A stretch of 64,000 nucleotides of DNA from Malaya genurostris (GCF_030247185.1 NC_080572.1:173048975-173112974), one strand, 5' to 3'; positions 44,501 through 55,841 are shown, counted from the stretch's first letter. Notes: a model not told the origin generated them from the sequence alone. Translations and numbers: made by a program.

Positions 44501-46084
44501 ATTATTGTAGTTGGCTTTCGCCTTGAAGTACTTCAGCTCGAATGTTTCAATTTCAACAAAAAAAAGTTTCGAAATGTCTACTGTTCTATTTCAACTCGAT
44601 AATTATTTAACATTTCTAGTTTTCCCGAATCCTTCGGTTAGATAATTTAATTTTGCTTTATTTTTCAAATCGCCCTCGCCAAATCCGCTTTCGGCTAATT
44701 TTCCGTGTGCATTCTAGGCCCTAACGAACATAACACCTCACTGATCCGATACCAACCCTTCACTTTCACGTTGTTCACTGTTGTCAGGTTCCACCCCCAC
44801 GATTCCAGCCGGGAGCATCCTATTCCCAATAACAAAGAAACCGAACAGCCAGAGAAAGCAACACAAAACCCTTCGACTTTAATTAAAACATTTTTCTTCC
44901 AGCGCTATCAATGATTTCTTCCTTCTGCCCCAACCACCGCACATCCCTCATTGTGAGACCCTAACACAATTTAAATTATTCCTAGCGGCGTCTGTTCCTC
45001 GCAAGCTTCGGTCAACCCTTCGGTACCGACGGACACTGAATTTCCACCGTAACTTTCATTGATTCCCGCGGCAGCTCCCACGATTCCAACAATACTCCTT
45101 TTGTAGTAGTATTCTGACCCGCTGCTGATTGCCTCTGTTAGGAAATTTTCGTTCGCTCATTCATTTCCTGGCTGCCTTTGTATTTTCATTATCCGCTAGA
45201 AAAAGAAAGTGGGGGCTCTTCATTTTCTCTACCAACTCCGGGTACATCAGGAATTACGAGGTTGGTTATTTTTCTTTGGTCTTATCCTTGCTCGCAGTGA
45301 ACGTTGGTTGCATTCACTCGTTTCGGTTGCAGTTCACAGGGCAGTGCGCTTAAGCGTGTTGATTTTCTAGCGATCTTCGCCAACGATTGACCCTGGATAT
45401 CGTTCAACGACGAGGACGAGAACGGTAGAGAGCATTTAATGAGCATTCCTAACTAGCGCCGTTTTTGGCAGCCAGGCATTCGCTGTTTGATTGTGAACTT
45501 TCTCGCAAGAATAAGGAAGTGGAGGGTTGAAACAATTAAAATGAAGGGAATAACGATAAAAATCTCGCTAAAAAGTGCTGGACTAAAGAACTTTCCAGCT
45601 AGGGAACAAAACTCCAAGAACGGTTACATTGTTTTCGTGATTGTCTTTAAGATGAGTACTGACCAAGAAGAACGGGTAAAGCTGGTGGAAAACAACTCGG
45701 AAATGGGGATTAAAGTTTCCTACAAGGATTGAAAATACACACAAAAAACAACTGCGGAAGGAAAAGTTTTCTCCATTCAACAATAGCGCCGGCAAGTGGA
45801 ATGTTGTCATTAAGGATCTAGCTGTTGATTCAGTCAAGAGTTGGTCGTTGGTCGTTGTGCATCCGCATTGTTTGCTGATATAGCAGTAGAACCAGTTGTC
45901 GTCAATTATGCACTTTTAAATGACATTTTCACAGCTTTCTAGTGGCTTTGAATGACAAGTCAGCTTTCGTTAGTTTGGAAAATGCAACAGTTGCTGATGG
46001 GCTAGCTAATTGGTGACTGCCTGATGAAAAGCGAACAAGGAAGGAGCACATTCTGACCAGGATCCTGAGTTTGACCCAGTTTCA
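41541..46084. other. Long single-copy region, no supported exon
   Basis: AT-rich to about 42340, then a GC-richer island to about 44150 and another at 44700-45500. Frames of up to 126 codons (43290-43670, +) overlap others on the opposite strand and carry no domain. No splice-bounded recognisable exon. Presumed intronic or intergenic. Confidence 0.35.
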
Positions 46085-46345
46085 ATTCTAATTCTGATTC
46101 TGAATTCAGAATTCTGATTCTGAATTCTGATTCTGAATTCTGATTCTGAATTCTGATTCTGAATTCTGATTCTGAATTCTGATTCTGAATTCTGTTTCTG
46201 AATTCTGATTCTGAATTCTGATTCTGAATTCTGATTCTGAATTCTGATTCTGAATTCTGATTCTGAATTCTGAATTCTGAATTCTGAATTCTGAATTCTG
46301 AATTCTGAATTCTGATTCTGAATTCTGATTCTGAATTCTGAATCT
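46085..46345. repeat. TTCTGATTCTGAA minisatellite
   Basis: About 20 units alternating CTGATT and CTGAATT (13-bp combined period), with one stretch of pure CTGAATT. It opens a 97-codon artefactual minus-strand frame of repeated Gln-Asn-Ser-Glu. No spacers, so not a CRISPR array. Confidence 0.95.
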
Positions 46346-47112
46346 GTATCTATTCTTGTAAGGGCCGTCAGAGTATGAGGTGGAGAGAAGAAATCTCACG
46401 GTTCATGCATTGAGAGGTAGCGAGTTTTTGTAGCATTACCTACCAGATTAATGATGTTGTATACAATGTTGAGAAATATCTAGCCACTCCCTGCCAAAAT
46501 ATCGGCTATCACCACCACTAACTGTACAATTGTTTTGGCATTGAAAATATCTCACTTATTTATTACTCTGCTTATGCGGATTACAATTTTAAGTATTCTG
46601 TTTGGCCTCTTAATTGAATCTCAAGAGTAATACTTTATCGAGTATCACTTTATGCTTTTTAGCTAGTCGGAGACAAGGGCATAATAAGTTATGCATTATC
46701 TTTTTTTCTTCTGATCGGGTCCACCTTCCAACTAATTTTCGGCAATCGCTGATGGCTGAATCAAGAATTTTTCTCGATCACATATGCTCAAATTTTGAAG
46801 AGAGCCAATCCGTGAACACATTTCTCACTAATGTCAATTTCATCACAATAAAAATAATTCAGTCCATTTGAACAACCGTAGCTTGCGATCGCTTTGATAA
46901 CTTATTTTCTTTTATGTGTCACATCATAGTTACACAATACTCCATTTTATACATTCGGTACGATTTCGGTTACAGACTATTTTTTCAATCCTTTCTTAAA
47001 ATTCATTCAACTTCAAACAATATTGATTCAGAATGGGTATGCGAAGCACTGGAGAAAATTATTATCTCACTGTATAAAACCGAGTGCCATAGTACCGTAA
47101 AAAAACTATTCA
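46346..47112. other. AT-rich spacer
   Basis: No feature recognised. Confidence 0.3.
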
Positions 47113-47256
47113 CCCTTATTCTGAATAACGACGTATTGATTTTTCGATCGAATGTGGGTCGATCGAAACCTAGCCATCTTTGATTTTGCTAGCGTTCTTG
47201 GAAATACAAATGAAATACGATCGAAAAATCAATAAGTATTTTTTTCAGAATAAGGG
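47113..47256. mobile_element. Small palindromic MITE
   Basis: The left end CCCTTATTCTGAA and right end TTCAGAATAAGGG are exact complements. Inside them TATTGATTTTTCGATCG (47134) is mirrored by CGATCGAAAAATCAATA (to about 47234). The arms of about 40 bp enclose a 60-bp centre. It abuts the hairpin at 47267-47419. Confidence 0.75.
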
Positions 47257-47266
47257 AGATTAATGG

Positions 47267-47419
47267 CGTTTTTCATTGAGAAACACTGGTGGTGTGGATT
47301 GCTCTGGTTTTGCACTTTCGAGCAGAAATGGCAATGAAACAGCGTCAAAAATTTGCATATCTACTCGAAAGTGCAAAATCAGAGCAATCCACGCCACCAG
47401 TGTTTCTCAATGAAAAACG
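47267..47419. repeat. Long hairpin, ~60-bp arms
   Basis: CGTTTTTCATTGAGAAACAC at 47267 is mirrored by GTGTTTCTCAATGAAAAACG ending 47419. The pairing continues through GTGGATTGCTCTG and TTTTGCACTTTCGAG with only a few mismatches, leaving a 30-nt loop. Beyond the right arm lies AGTGACACCC, whose complement GGGTGTCACT also starts the possible unit at 36345. A transcript would form a long near-perfect stem. Confidence 0.8.
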
Positions 47420-47436
47420 GCATAAGTGACACCCTT

Positions 47437-50400
47437 TTTGCCGTATGGTGAGGAAATTCTTCGAAAAAGTTACCTGCGCATTTCACGCAACCACAGTTTA
47501 TATTGAAAAAAGTACACCCACTTCTCAGTAGAAGCGCTGTCAGTGTCTCCGTGCAGTGGTCAATCTAGGTTTACGTCATTTGTGCTTACTGCTAGGTGAA
47601 TCACTTGTATTGAAATCATAAGATTGATTGCTTTATTTTCTTGGGTCTTGGCTAACAGAACATTTCATTCATGTAAGTTTAATTCAGTTGAATAAGCTGT
47701 AAATGATTAATTTTTCCATACTTTAGGATCTATATTAAAATAAATAGCAACAATCCTTTTGACGCTAATTTACATGTTTTTTTCTGTTGTATGTAGAACA
47801 TTCTGAAATGATCATCGAGAATTGAAAGAATGCGAAAACAACAACTTTTTCAACAACTATCTGATAAGATTATGAATAGAAATGATAGTCAATGAAATAA
47901 ATTATGTTTTAGATGAAACAACCAGTGCATGAAACAACAATAACAGTATGGAGTAATTTTATGATAGATGGGCTTTCCGTGCAGATTGTTATTCTGTCAT
48001 GGAATTCGTTATCAATACTGTTGGCGCTCTCTCCGTACACAGCAGAATTGCGTTAGCGTTCCATTTTTATTGAAGTGCACCGTTTTTTTTCTGCAAAACC
48101 GGAAGGATATATTAACTCGAACACAATGAGCTCAGCAGAGCGAAGCTAGCTGAAAGCGCACAAAGCAAAATTTGCAACTTCCTTCCGTTGAATCGTTTTA
48201 AAACATATGCACTCTTTCACTTGTGTGAAAGCATCGCTGCAGTGGCGAGTAGAAAGAGCTTTGCATCGCACGTTTCTCGGTGCTGGCTGCATAGTGGCAT
48301 TTTCAGTAGAGCACGGATGACACGCCAGAGGACATGAACCAACAGTAGGATGTCGGTTCGGCACACCCGGTCTCGTATCGCGATGGAGTACAAAGCTATG
48401 GTGGGAATTATGCCGACACAGAATGCGAATGATAAAATCAAAAATTATAAAATTATTCATGTAGATGATGCACTTGTAAAATGCACAACGCCAGGAGCCT
48501 GACTCGGTGGTGACGTGTCTGTTTATTTTTTTTTCCTTCAAACATATACACATATTTACCATATGCTCACATCTCGCTATGGCGAAGTAGAGAAAATCCC
48601 TTCATAGCCGAGGCACGCTGCACCTTGAGTGACGAGAGAAGACGGAGTTCCAGTACAGCGTGCGCCAGGATATGTTTATATCGCTGTTTACGCTCCTTCC
48701 TTGCTTCGTTTTGCCTTCGGCAGCTCTGTTTACCCTTTGCGGAAGAAAAAAAATGTGTGTAAATGAATGCAACTTGAAAACTTTCAAGTGCATCCCATGC
48801 ATATGCAAACATTGAACATGAAGGAGGAGAAAGAGCATAATGTACACAATAAACAAACAGATATGTAGGCAGCACAGATGTAAAACACGAACCACACACA
48901 CACACACACAAACATATTTACCGGTTGATCCAGGAACCACGTGACGCTCGGTTTGGTTTCATGTTCTAATAACTCCTGCAAATACGTGCAACAAGCTTGC
49001 TAGAGGGGATATTTTAACTCGAACACTGCCGGCATCGGGTAGATTGTAACTGTCGAATCGGATCTTGAATGGTAATGGTTAAAATCAAGAGGATCAAATT
49101 GTCTAGGTGATCCAATGATTAAGCAAGCTTATGATGGATGACCCGGTTGAATGTTACTAAATGCGCACAAACTGGATACTGGATGCGGCATTCACACGGT
49201 CACATTGCAAATGGACATCAAATTCGCGTCCTGTTTATAATCTATGCTTGTGAATAACAGACTCCGATCGGTACGCAAAGTTTGAACATAGTGAAGTTAA
49301 ACTAGCACCAACCGTGGCAGTAAGCCAAACCACGTAATTTGTACTCTCGTGGAGAGACTAGACTAGACAGTTGAAGTTACATTCGACATTCCGGACAGGG
49401 TGCCGCAACATGTTTAACATACTCCGGATCCCGAACGAATAGGGTGAAAACATGCGTCCCAGAAGTGAACGGGCACACATTTATAAACGTCAACGCAATT
49501 GTTTACGATAATAATAATTATCATTCCAACATAAACACGGTCGTGCAGACAGTCGGTGACGGGTGCACATGATGTTACAGATCGCAGACACAGAACAGGT
49601 CCATCTCGGAAGGGAAGCGGCGTTAGCGAAGTTAGATCATGCAGTGAGTGCCACCGCTTCCTGAATTGTGTACATAGCGGATCTATTTTCTTTGCGCTTC
49701 ACGAACATTGACAACAACATAGTTTTTCCTGTCACTTTCTGGCTGCTGATGCGTGTGCGACAATCGACGGTCGGTCGGTGCATCTGCGATCATTGGCGGC
49801 ACATCAGTCGGAATGCCAGAACAGTGAGTTGTCCCGCCAGCCACCAGTGTTTCTGAAATGTCTCTGCTTTCGTTATTAAAATATTTATTCTGATCTTAGT
49901 ATGACCTTGCGTATCGGTGGGCAGACATCATTCAACGGATTGTTTCTGTGACGATTTTTTCAACGTAAACCTAGTGATGAGTGCAAAGAGTGATTCAGGA
50001 AGCGTTAATTCCGCAACACGTGAGTAACGCATTTCACAACTAATACGAAATCACTGAGAATCAGTTGAACTGCGTTGAAGAAGGCGAAAATGAAATTGAT
50101 GGATGTGTTTCGTGATAACAGTTCAGGTCGTGTCATTTTTGATAAACACGAAATTATTGGTCTACTATTCCAGCAATGTTTATCAATCGACCTGTTTGAT
50201 GAATTGTTTTGATGATTAGGAGTTCGAAGGACATGAATATGAAAATATTTGCTGCTAACATAAAGAGTGCTCGTATCAAATGTCGTTCTACACTCTAAAT
50301 CCTACCATCTACAATTGAAGTAGACTAACGTGTGGAAATCATTTGCATAAAATTTACATTTCACATTTAAGTGTAATTTCCCAAACATTTGTGAAACAAT

Positions 50401-51444
50401 AGGATGAAGCAATATTTTACGACATAACAAGTGACGGTCCATAAACCGAAGGATAAATTTTCGCCCCTGCCGCCTTACTTTTGCACTTTCCCTATCCGAC
50501 TGTTGTAACACCGATACTAATTAAGGAATGTGAATAATTTCTCTGCACTTGACTCTTTCATTACCCGAGCCGTAACAAAACGCGCGGCGAATGCTGAGCT
50601 CTGTGTATCGCCCCGAACTCTGCTATGAAATGATAAAATAACTATTAAAATTTATCAAAACCCGGCCTACCCGCAACGGTGAAGACATAAAACATTGCAG
50701 ACGAGTAGTAATTTCCGTGCTTTCCGCGGTGTGAATCAGGAAGCATGAATGACTTCAACTCAAGCTTCGATTCCAACCAACCAACCAACGACCCAGTCCT
50801 GGTGGGGTGATGGAAAATTACACACTGAAAATTTGACATAATGGAACGAAAACATTGTTGCGGCTTTAGTGGAAGCGAAGTGGAGGAGGATTAAAATGAA
50901 AATTACTTTCACTTCGAAGACGCAAAGGAGCTTCTTGCCATGTTCGGGCCCGCACCCGTTCGCCGATTCAATCATTCATTTTGAATGTGTATGTGTAGGG
51001 ATTCACGTCGTTTTCGCGTAGATTGAAAAGGCTCTTACTTTTCACCAAACCCTGACAGCAAAAGCGGAGGCAAATTTAATTCCTTCCATTTCACACAGCC
51101 GACGTCGAGTCGTTTTTGAGGTCTCCTATTGAGTCTTGGAATTGAAAATAAATTAAAAGACCGAAAACATTAAATCCTTACTGGTTGGTCTCCCTTCTCT
51201 TCCTGACAACCGCATAATCGTTTGGGCCATTTTGTTCGCGATGAAAACTTACTACCGTGAAGTGGGTGAAAAATTATGCTTTTACAATTTCATTGTTTCC
51301 CTGCGATAACATCGTTAGCCATTATTTTCCACTTTCTGCCTAGCCGTGCCGAAAATTATCGCCTCGTTTAGAGTATTTGGTGGTTTTTCCTGAAATCCGG
51401 TTTACTAAAATTTATTCTTCTTTTGTCTTTTCGATTGCTTTCAG
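47437..51444. other. Single-copy region preceding the CELF exon
   Basis: Mixed AT-rich (to 48140) and balanced sequence. A minus-strand frame at 48217-48441 has hydrophobic segments but no recognised family. At 49978 an ATG opens MSAKSDSGSVNSAT and reaches a GTGAGT donor at 50021, a possible alternative first exon. Its phase (one extra base) does not match the phase-0 entry of the exon at 51445. Otherwise presumed intron. Confidence 0.4.
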
Positions 51445-51493
51445 ATGAACCGTGCTATTCAAGTTAAGCCAGCGGATAGCGAGAACCGCGGTG
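51445..51493 (+). CDS. Internal exon of a bruno-3/CELF-type RNA-binding protein
   Basis: CELF/Bruno proteins bind U/G-rich RNA through three RRMs and control splicing, translation and mRNA decay in nucleus and cytoplasm. This 49-nt exon follows a textbook acceptor (TTTTCGATTGCTTTCAG at 51428-51444) and ends at a perfect donor GTAAGT (51494-51499). It enters in phase 0 with ATG and leaves after one base of the next codon. Its 16 codons read MNRAIQVKPADSENRG: the last beta strand of RRM1 (IQVKPAD) and the start of the linker to RRM2. Vertebrate and insect CELF proteins have MNRPIQVKPADSE or close variants here; Ala for Pro is the one change. I recall an exon of this size at this place in CELF genes. 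The preceding RRM1 exon and following RRM2 exon are not in the window. An internal ATG could serve as start in an RRM1-less isoform, but that is speculation. Confidence 0.9.
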
Positions 51494-52824
51494 GTAAGTG
51501 TGGACTACTTTACTCAGTGCTCATTATTATTATTATTACATACTTCCATGTATACACTTACGTTTTCAAGTTACTTTATGGGTTTCCTTATCGTTTTCAA
51601 TTCGACAAAACAAGTTTCACCATACGACGCCATTCTGGGATGACTAAATTCAGTCGCTGCTGAAAAACGACTGGAACTTCAGTGGGTGGGGAAATTATAT
51701 CCTTTAGAACAAAACAAACAAAAAAAAAATAGAAGAAAAACGGCATCCGAAACGAAGTAAATCCACCTCCAAGAACGTAAACAGCGTGTGACTCGATGGC
51801 GTGCTTTTATCACATTTGACGGTGGACCCTTGTCTGTTTCGCAGGTTGCAGATAATAAAAAAAAAAAACACCAGAAGTCAGCATTCCGAAAAAGTTCAAT
51901 TTCGAAATTGAACAAATATATTCCATTTATATGCTTAGTAACTCTCCTGCTCCCGCTTCGAGCGTTGCAACTCGGCGGGAAGAAAACGAAGATTTTGTTT
52001 TTTCAACCGGGCTCCTCAATTTTCCACGGAGAATGAATGAGGATGGTGAAAGTTTTTTTTTCTCTCTTGCAGCGAGCAGGGAAAATCATAAATTTAAATC
52101 AAATTCCATCTTGGAAACTAGGCAATTTATCTTCTTTTTGTGTACTCCAGCGACAAAGTCGAAATATTTGTTTTTCTCGCATCGATTCTGCTCGCTTTGT
52201 TTGCCAGCTGTCGGTCCGAGAGTGCTTTCCGGTGGTTAGCAAAGTTTTTCGTTTTTTTTTCTTGTTTGCGAATATATTAGATGATTTACTGTATTCATTT
52301 GGACAGGAAGCTGAAGTCAGCGTTTTGCTCTGATTTTGTTGTCGTGCTGAATTTTCAATCTGTCGAATTTGACCACTCCGACAATTACGGTCCTATCAAC
52401 GGATTTCTACAAGTGGAAAAACATCTACTATTCTGATCCCAACTAAACGAGTAAACATCAATCGACTGATAAAGTGGTTGTCTAATTGTTTTAACAGGTT
52501 TGATTTTGGTTCACAGGTAGCTTACGTCAGTACTCATAGTAAAATTATAAGTGGAGGAATATTGAAACTTTGTATTGAGTTTTCGAAAACTCTTGGTATA
52601 AATTATGGCGTTTTTGCTTGAAGCAAAACTCAACCCAGTTTTGATGTATGGATTTGACAGCAGTTGGCGTTGGAACTTAATTAGTTTTGGCTTAAAGCGA
52701 AATCGACGTTAGATATATGAAACAGAATTCGGGGACTGAAGGTAAATTGATTCAGTTACTCAAATTTTGTTCGATTATGAAATATATTGACCCGGCGAAC
52801 GACCATATCTAGGTTAAAGCTGGG
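51494..52824. other. Intron after the CELF exon
   Basis: Single-copy sequence of balanced composition to about 52480, then AT-rich. Frames near 51788-52333 overlap and lack motifs; no further CELF exon (for example one coding for RKLFVGML) was found. Confidence 0.45.
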
Positions 52825-52862
52825 TATAAATAAACGATATAAAAATATATTGCGATCAGTAC
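52825..52862 (+). promoter_or_regulatory. Possible TATA/initiator core promoter
   Basis: TATAAATA at 52825-52832 and a GATCAGTAC initiator with A at 52858 give a 33-nt spacing, ideal for an insect core promoter. Downstream the first ATG (52906) opens only nine codons. It could be an intronic promoter, a non-coding RNA start, or a promoter in an unrecognised element. Confidence 0.35.
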
Positions 52863-53289
52863 ACAGTCGAAAGTAGCGTTAAAAGATATTTGCAGCCAAC
52901 CACATGAGGTCAGCAAGTTTTTCAGATTCGTGAAGCGAAAGAAAGTCTATCTGTATTAACAATAAAATAAATACAAAAAAAACTTAAAATAAAAGTTTTC
53001 ATTTCTACTACGTGAACCATTTGATTAAAGCAAAACAATCTCTATCCTGTGATTTATATCCCCTCAGAACCCTCAGAACAGATTCAGAATTGTCGAATAC
53101 ACCTAAAGGCGTGGTATGTAAAATATGGTACGATCAAAAATTATCCAAAACATGATTATTTTTTCAATTTCAGTATTCTGTTCGGTCGTACTGAAAGAAT
53201 TCATATTTTTAACCTGGTTGCATATGACTTCTTGATATTATTTCCTTAATAGCAAGATGCCAACTCCAATCAAAACGGAGCGAAACTTT
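52863..53289. other. AT-rich spacer
   Basis: No gene; a 66-codon frame (53049-53249) has no recognised motif. Confidence 0.3.
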
Positions 53290-53490
53290 TGTTTTGCTTG
53301 AGTAGAGACAACAGGAGATTTTCCCCGGAACTTCTAGTTTCCAATTTCCGGTTTGATAATACTCCTGCCGACAATCTATCTCCAAAAACTTTTACCACCA
53401 TGGAGACAGTTTCGAATTTTCATGGTGTGCGAGCAAAATTTTGACGTGTTTCTCCTCTTGATTCGATACCTTTTTTACAATTCAGGCGCA
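53290..53490 (-). pseudogene. Possible DD37E-type transposase N-terminal relic
   Basis: On the minus strand from 53490, KKVSNQEEKHVKILLAHHEN is followed by SKLSPWW. This resembles the start of the relic at 24480 (ILLAHRENP) and the two share the DNA phrase GCGAGCAAAATTTTGAC (53429, 24423). The remainder is too eroded to assign. Confidence 0.35.
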
Positions 53491-53845
53491 AATATCTAAT
53501 TCAAACAGTTGATTTGATCCTTGAAATGAGGAGTATACAGATTTCTTTAGTGCATGATTAAAAAAAAACTTTCCTTAACTAAAAGCTCAAGAAAAATGTA
53601 AGAGTCAATAACAAGAGGAGGACGCTTAGAACAATGTGCCAATCACACATTAACACAATGCGTTGGTGCATTTATCAATATTGGCACTTTTGTTTTCATA
53701 CAGTTGCACAGTTGCGGCACACAAAGGGCACAGTTTTGACAAGTAGCTGTTTCATGGAGCACAGCGTGGCACACTTAGACTCACAGTATATCACGGATGT
53801 TTTTAGAGGCACAATATAGTTTGTGTTAAGCGACTCTCCCCTTGG
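53491..53845. other. Spacer
   Basis: Nothing recognised. Confidence 0.3.
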
Positions 53846-53853
53846 TCAATAAG

Positions 53854-54059
53854 CAAAGTCCTGGCATTACATTCCTTTTGTGGAATTTGGCCTTTCTGTT
53901 TCAACAGACTTCGCAGCCGATTCTTAGTGTACAAAATCATTGCATGGCTAGTACTATGGATCCTACTGACACTAAGAATTCTTCCAGGTCGGGGCTCGAT
54001 ACGACAACTGGCTTGTAAGACCAAGCGTCCTATGCATTGAACCGCCAACCCGGGAACGA
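53854..54059 (-). mobile_element. tRNA-derived SINE, copy 3, complete
   Basis: A 206-bp element in reverse orientation between exact 8-bp repeats GTCAATAA (53846-53853, 54060-54067). Read on the minus strand it starts CCCGGGTTGGCGGTTCAATG, has GTCGTATCGAGCCCCGACC in the B-box region, the phrase TAGGATCCATAGTACTAGCC, and ends GGAATGTAATGCCAGGACTT and TGC. Of the three copies this and 11926-12135 are full length. Confidence 0.88.
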
Positions 54060-54067
54060 GTCAATAA

Positions 54068-54430
54068 ACTCCATTTAATTTTCTGTCGGTATGAAAAAAA
54101 CGGCAGAAAACCCGCTATATGAACAAAAGTAACAAAACTAAAATTTCGCATGAAAATTTCTCTCCGACCCTCTTGTGAGTAGTTCTGATAGCCGAGAGAA
54201 ACTTGGTTAAATTCCGGTAGCTGTCAAAATAGCGCAAACAGGCTTGAGTCGCTCTTTTGCCAAAAAAGTCTGGCAAATACGTCATTGCTCAATTTTTTTT
54301 TGTTTGGCGAAAGAATCAAGACCAGGTGCTCGTGAAATCATAAATAATCGAAATGATTTCATGAAAATACATGTTTCATGATTTCAAGATTTTTTAATCA
54401 TCGTATCGGCAATGGATATTTCTGTATAAA
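54068..54430. other. Spacer
   Basis: No gene. ATCATGAAACATG-like short inverted words near 54350-54400 only. Confidence 0.3.
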
Positions 54431-54667
54431 ATGTTCAAAACGACGAATGTAACAATGAGATATTCTCTTTGTTTACTTTTTCTTTCGATTATTACCGTGT
54501 TCTTAGCAATCCTTCCCTCCAATTATTTACCGATAATAATAATCAAAGCTACCATCTTTTAGTCTGCATTGACCAAATTATCGAAAAATGCAGGAATAAT
54601 TTGCAATAACCGGAAGAGAAAGTAAACAAAGAGAATCTATTTTTGTTACATTCGTCGTTTTGAACAT
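54431..54667. mobile_element. Foldback MITE, family A, copy 2
   Basis: A 237-bp element with long inverted arms. ATGTTCAAAACGACGAATGT at 54431 is mirrored by ACATTCGTCGTTTTGAACAT ending 54667, and inside both arms lies TTCTCTTTGTTTACTTT or its complement. The core matches copies at 2252, 60774 and 62577, but the outermost 25 bp differ from theirs (no GGACCTAAG block). Family members therefore carry different termini on a common core. Confidence 0.78.
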
Positions 54668-54789
54668 ATTATGCAGATTTCTCCTTGTAGGCACTACACA
54701 CTTTAAAAAATCCTGTGATTTTACATATTATTAGATGCACATAAATGGAGCTTCGCAGCTTACGCAAATTTACGTGGAAGAACATTTAA
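54668..54789. other. Short spacer
   Basis: Nothing recognised. Confidence 0.3.
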
Positions 54790-55519
54790 GGGCTGAGGAC
54801 AGTACCGTAAAGTGGTAGGTTTTTTGCTATTTTCCCGTTTCAAATTAACTTTTCTTGGAAACGGTGCAGAATATAGAAAAACCCACCCGACAATGTCTTC
54901 GAAATTTAGTTGAGAATATTCTGTGAAATTTTCAGAATGATTCATTGAGTTTAGCGGTCGTGTTGTATTTTTTTCTGACTGAAGAACTGCTGAAAATTGG
55001 AACGCTCGGGAGTGCATACCTCTACTTGTTTATCGAATATCTCGGCTTTGAAGACTTGTATCATAAATCTACCGTGACAAAGTCTAGATAATTTAGTTTA
55101 GATGCGATTAGTACATAAAAACATATATGTTATCGCGATAAAAATAAAGTCTTGTATTTTTCTGTGAAACAAAGTCAGTTTCAATGCATCCACCATTTTT
55201 CTTCGCTTTGGTTTCCCGATAGCATTCTGAGCAAGGAGAGAGAAATAAAATTGGGTCGACAAGGCTGCCAAACACACAGACATTCAATCTTTGTGAAAGT
55301 TGAATATTTTTTCATTGTTCATTGGAATCATGTAATGTCCAACCCATACGATAGATTAATGTGATAAAACTTCTCATCAAAATAATAAAATGTATGCTGG
55401 CAACCCGGTACAGTTTGCTCATACACGAGAGAGTACAAGAGAAATACGATGCGCAAAGGGAATTGAGCGAGCCACGTGGTCGATTTAAAATTATACACGT
55501 GGCGCTTTGTCCTCAGACC
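54790..55519. mobile_element. TTAA-flanked (piggyBac-like) MITE, copy 2
   Basis: TTAA at 54786-54789 and 55520-55523 flanks inverted ends GGGCTGAGGACA and (complement) GGTCTGAGGACA. In reverse orientation the interior parallels the copy at 14001-14915. GATGCGATTAGTACATAAAA and ACATATATGTT match across both, as does the CTCTCTCGTGT block near the other end. Copy 2 has no hAT insertion and so shows the ancestral length, about 730 bp. Confidence 0.82.
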
Positions 55520-55523
55520 TTAA

Positions 55524-55655
55524 TATTGCGTCTATAACTCCATACATGAAATTTATGGAAATAAAAATATAGAATACTGGTAGCAACCGCCGCGACTTGA
55601 ACCAAGAATCATTGGATCCCAAGTAAGTCTGTTAATCGACTGAGCCACAGAAGCA
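55524..55655 (-). mobile_element. Second tRNA-derived SINE type
   Basis: On the minus strand a tRNA-like head reads GCTTCTGTGGCTCAGTCGAT, with an A box (TGGCTCAGTCG, 55638-55648) and, about 35 nt on, a B box GGTTCAAGTCG (55593-55603), followed by an unrelated tail toward 55524. Box spacing fits an RNA polymerase III promoter. The stem sequences do not form a proper tRNA, so a SINE head is more likely than a tRNA gene. The end at the TTAA of the neighbouring MITE may be truncated. Confidence 0.5.
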
Positions 55656-55841
55656 TGCATCTGCTTGGCTGGTAAAAAATGCATTTAAATTCATACAGTC
55701 GTACCTGCTAGCAGAACGCAAGTTACAGTCGAAACCAGTAAAATTCAAGCTCATCTAACATTAAGTCATTACAAATAAATTTTTTCGTCATTTGACAAAT
55801 TAGGTCTTAATGAATTACATCGTATGACGGATTAAGTCACC
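55656..55841. other. Short spacer
   Basis: AT-rich; probably includes the 3' end of the mariner relic that follows. Confidence 0.3.

Noticed and set aside
46085..46345. CRISPR-like array
   Set aside because: Contiguous short units without unique spacers in a eukaryotic context; a minisatellite.
48146..48562. Minus-strand frames with hydrophobic segments, possibly a receptor fragment
   Set aside because: Hydrophobic runs alone are not enough; no receptor signature, no splice sites, and the two frames overlap each other.
48918..48932. ACCGGTTGATCCAGG resembling the start of 18S rRNA
   Set aside because: Match covers only about 15 bases with mismatches and no rRNA sequence follows.
49978..50020. 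Coding first exon spliced straight to the CELF exon at 51445
   Set aside because: It ends with one extra base whereas the exon at 51445 must be entered in phase 0, so the reading frame would be lost; kept only as a possible leader exon.
55593..55653. tRNA gene on the minus strand
   Set aside because: A and B boxes are present but acceptor and anticodon stems do not pair properly; a SINE head is more likely.
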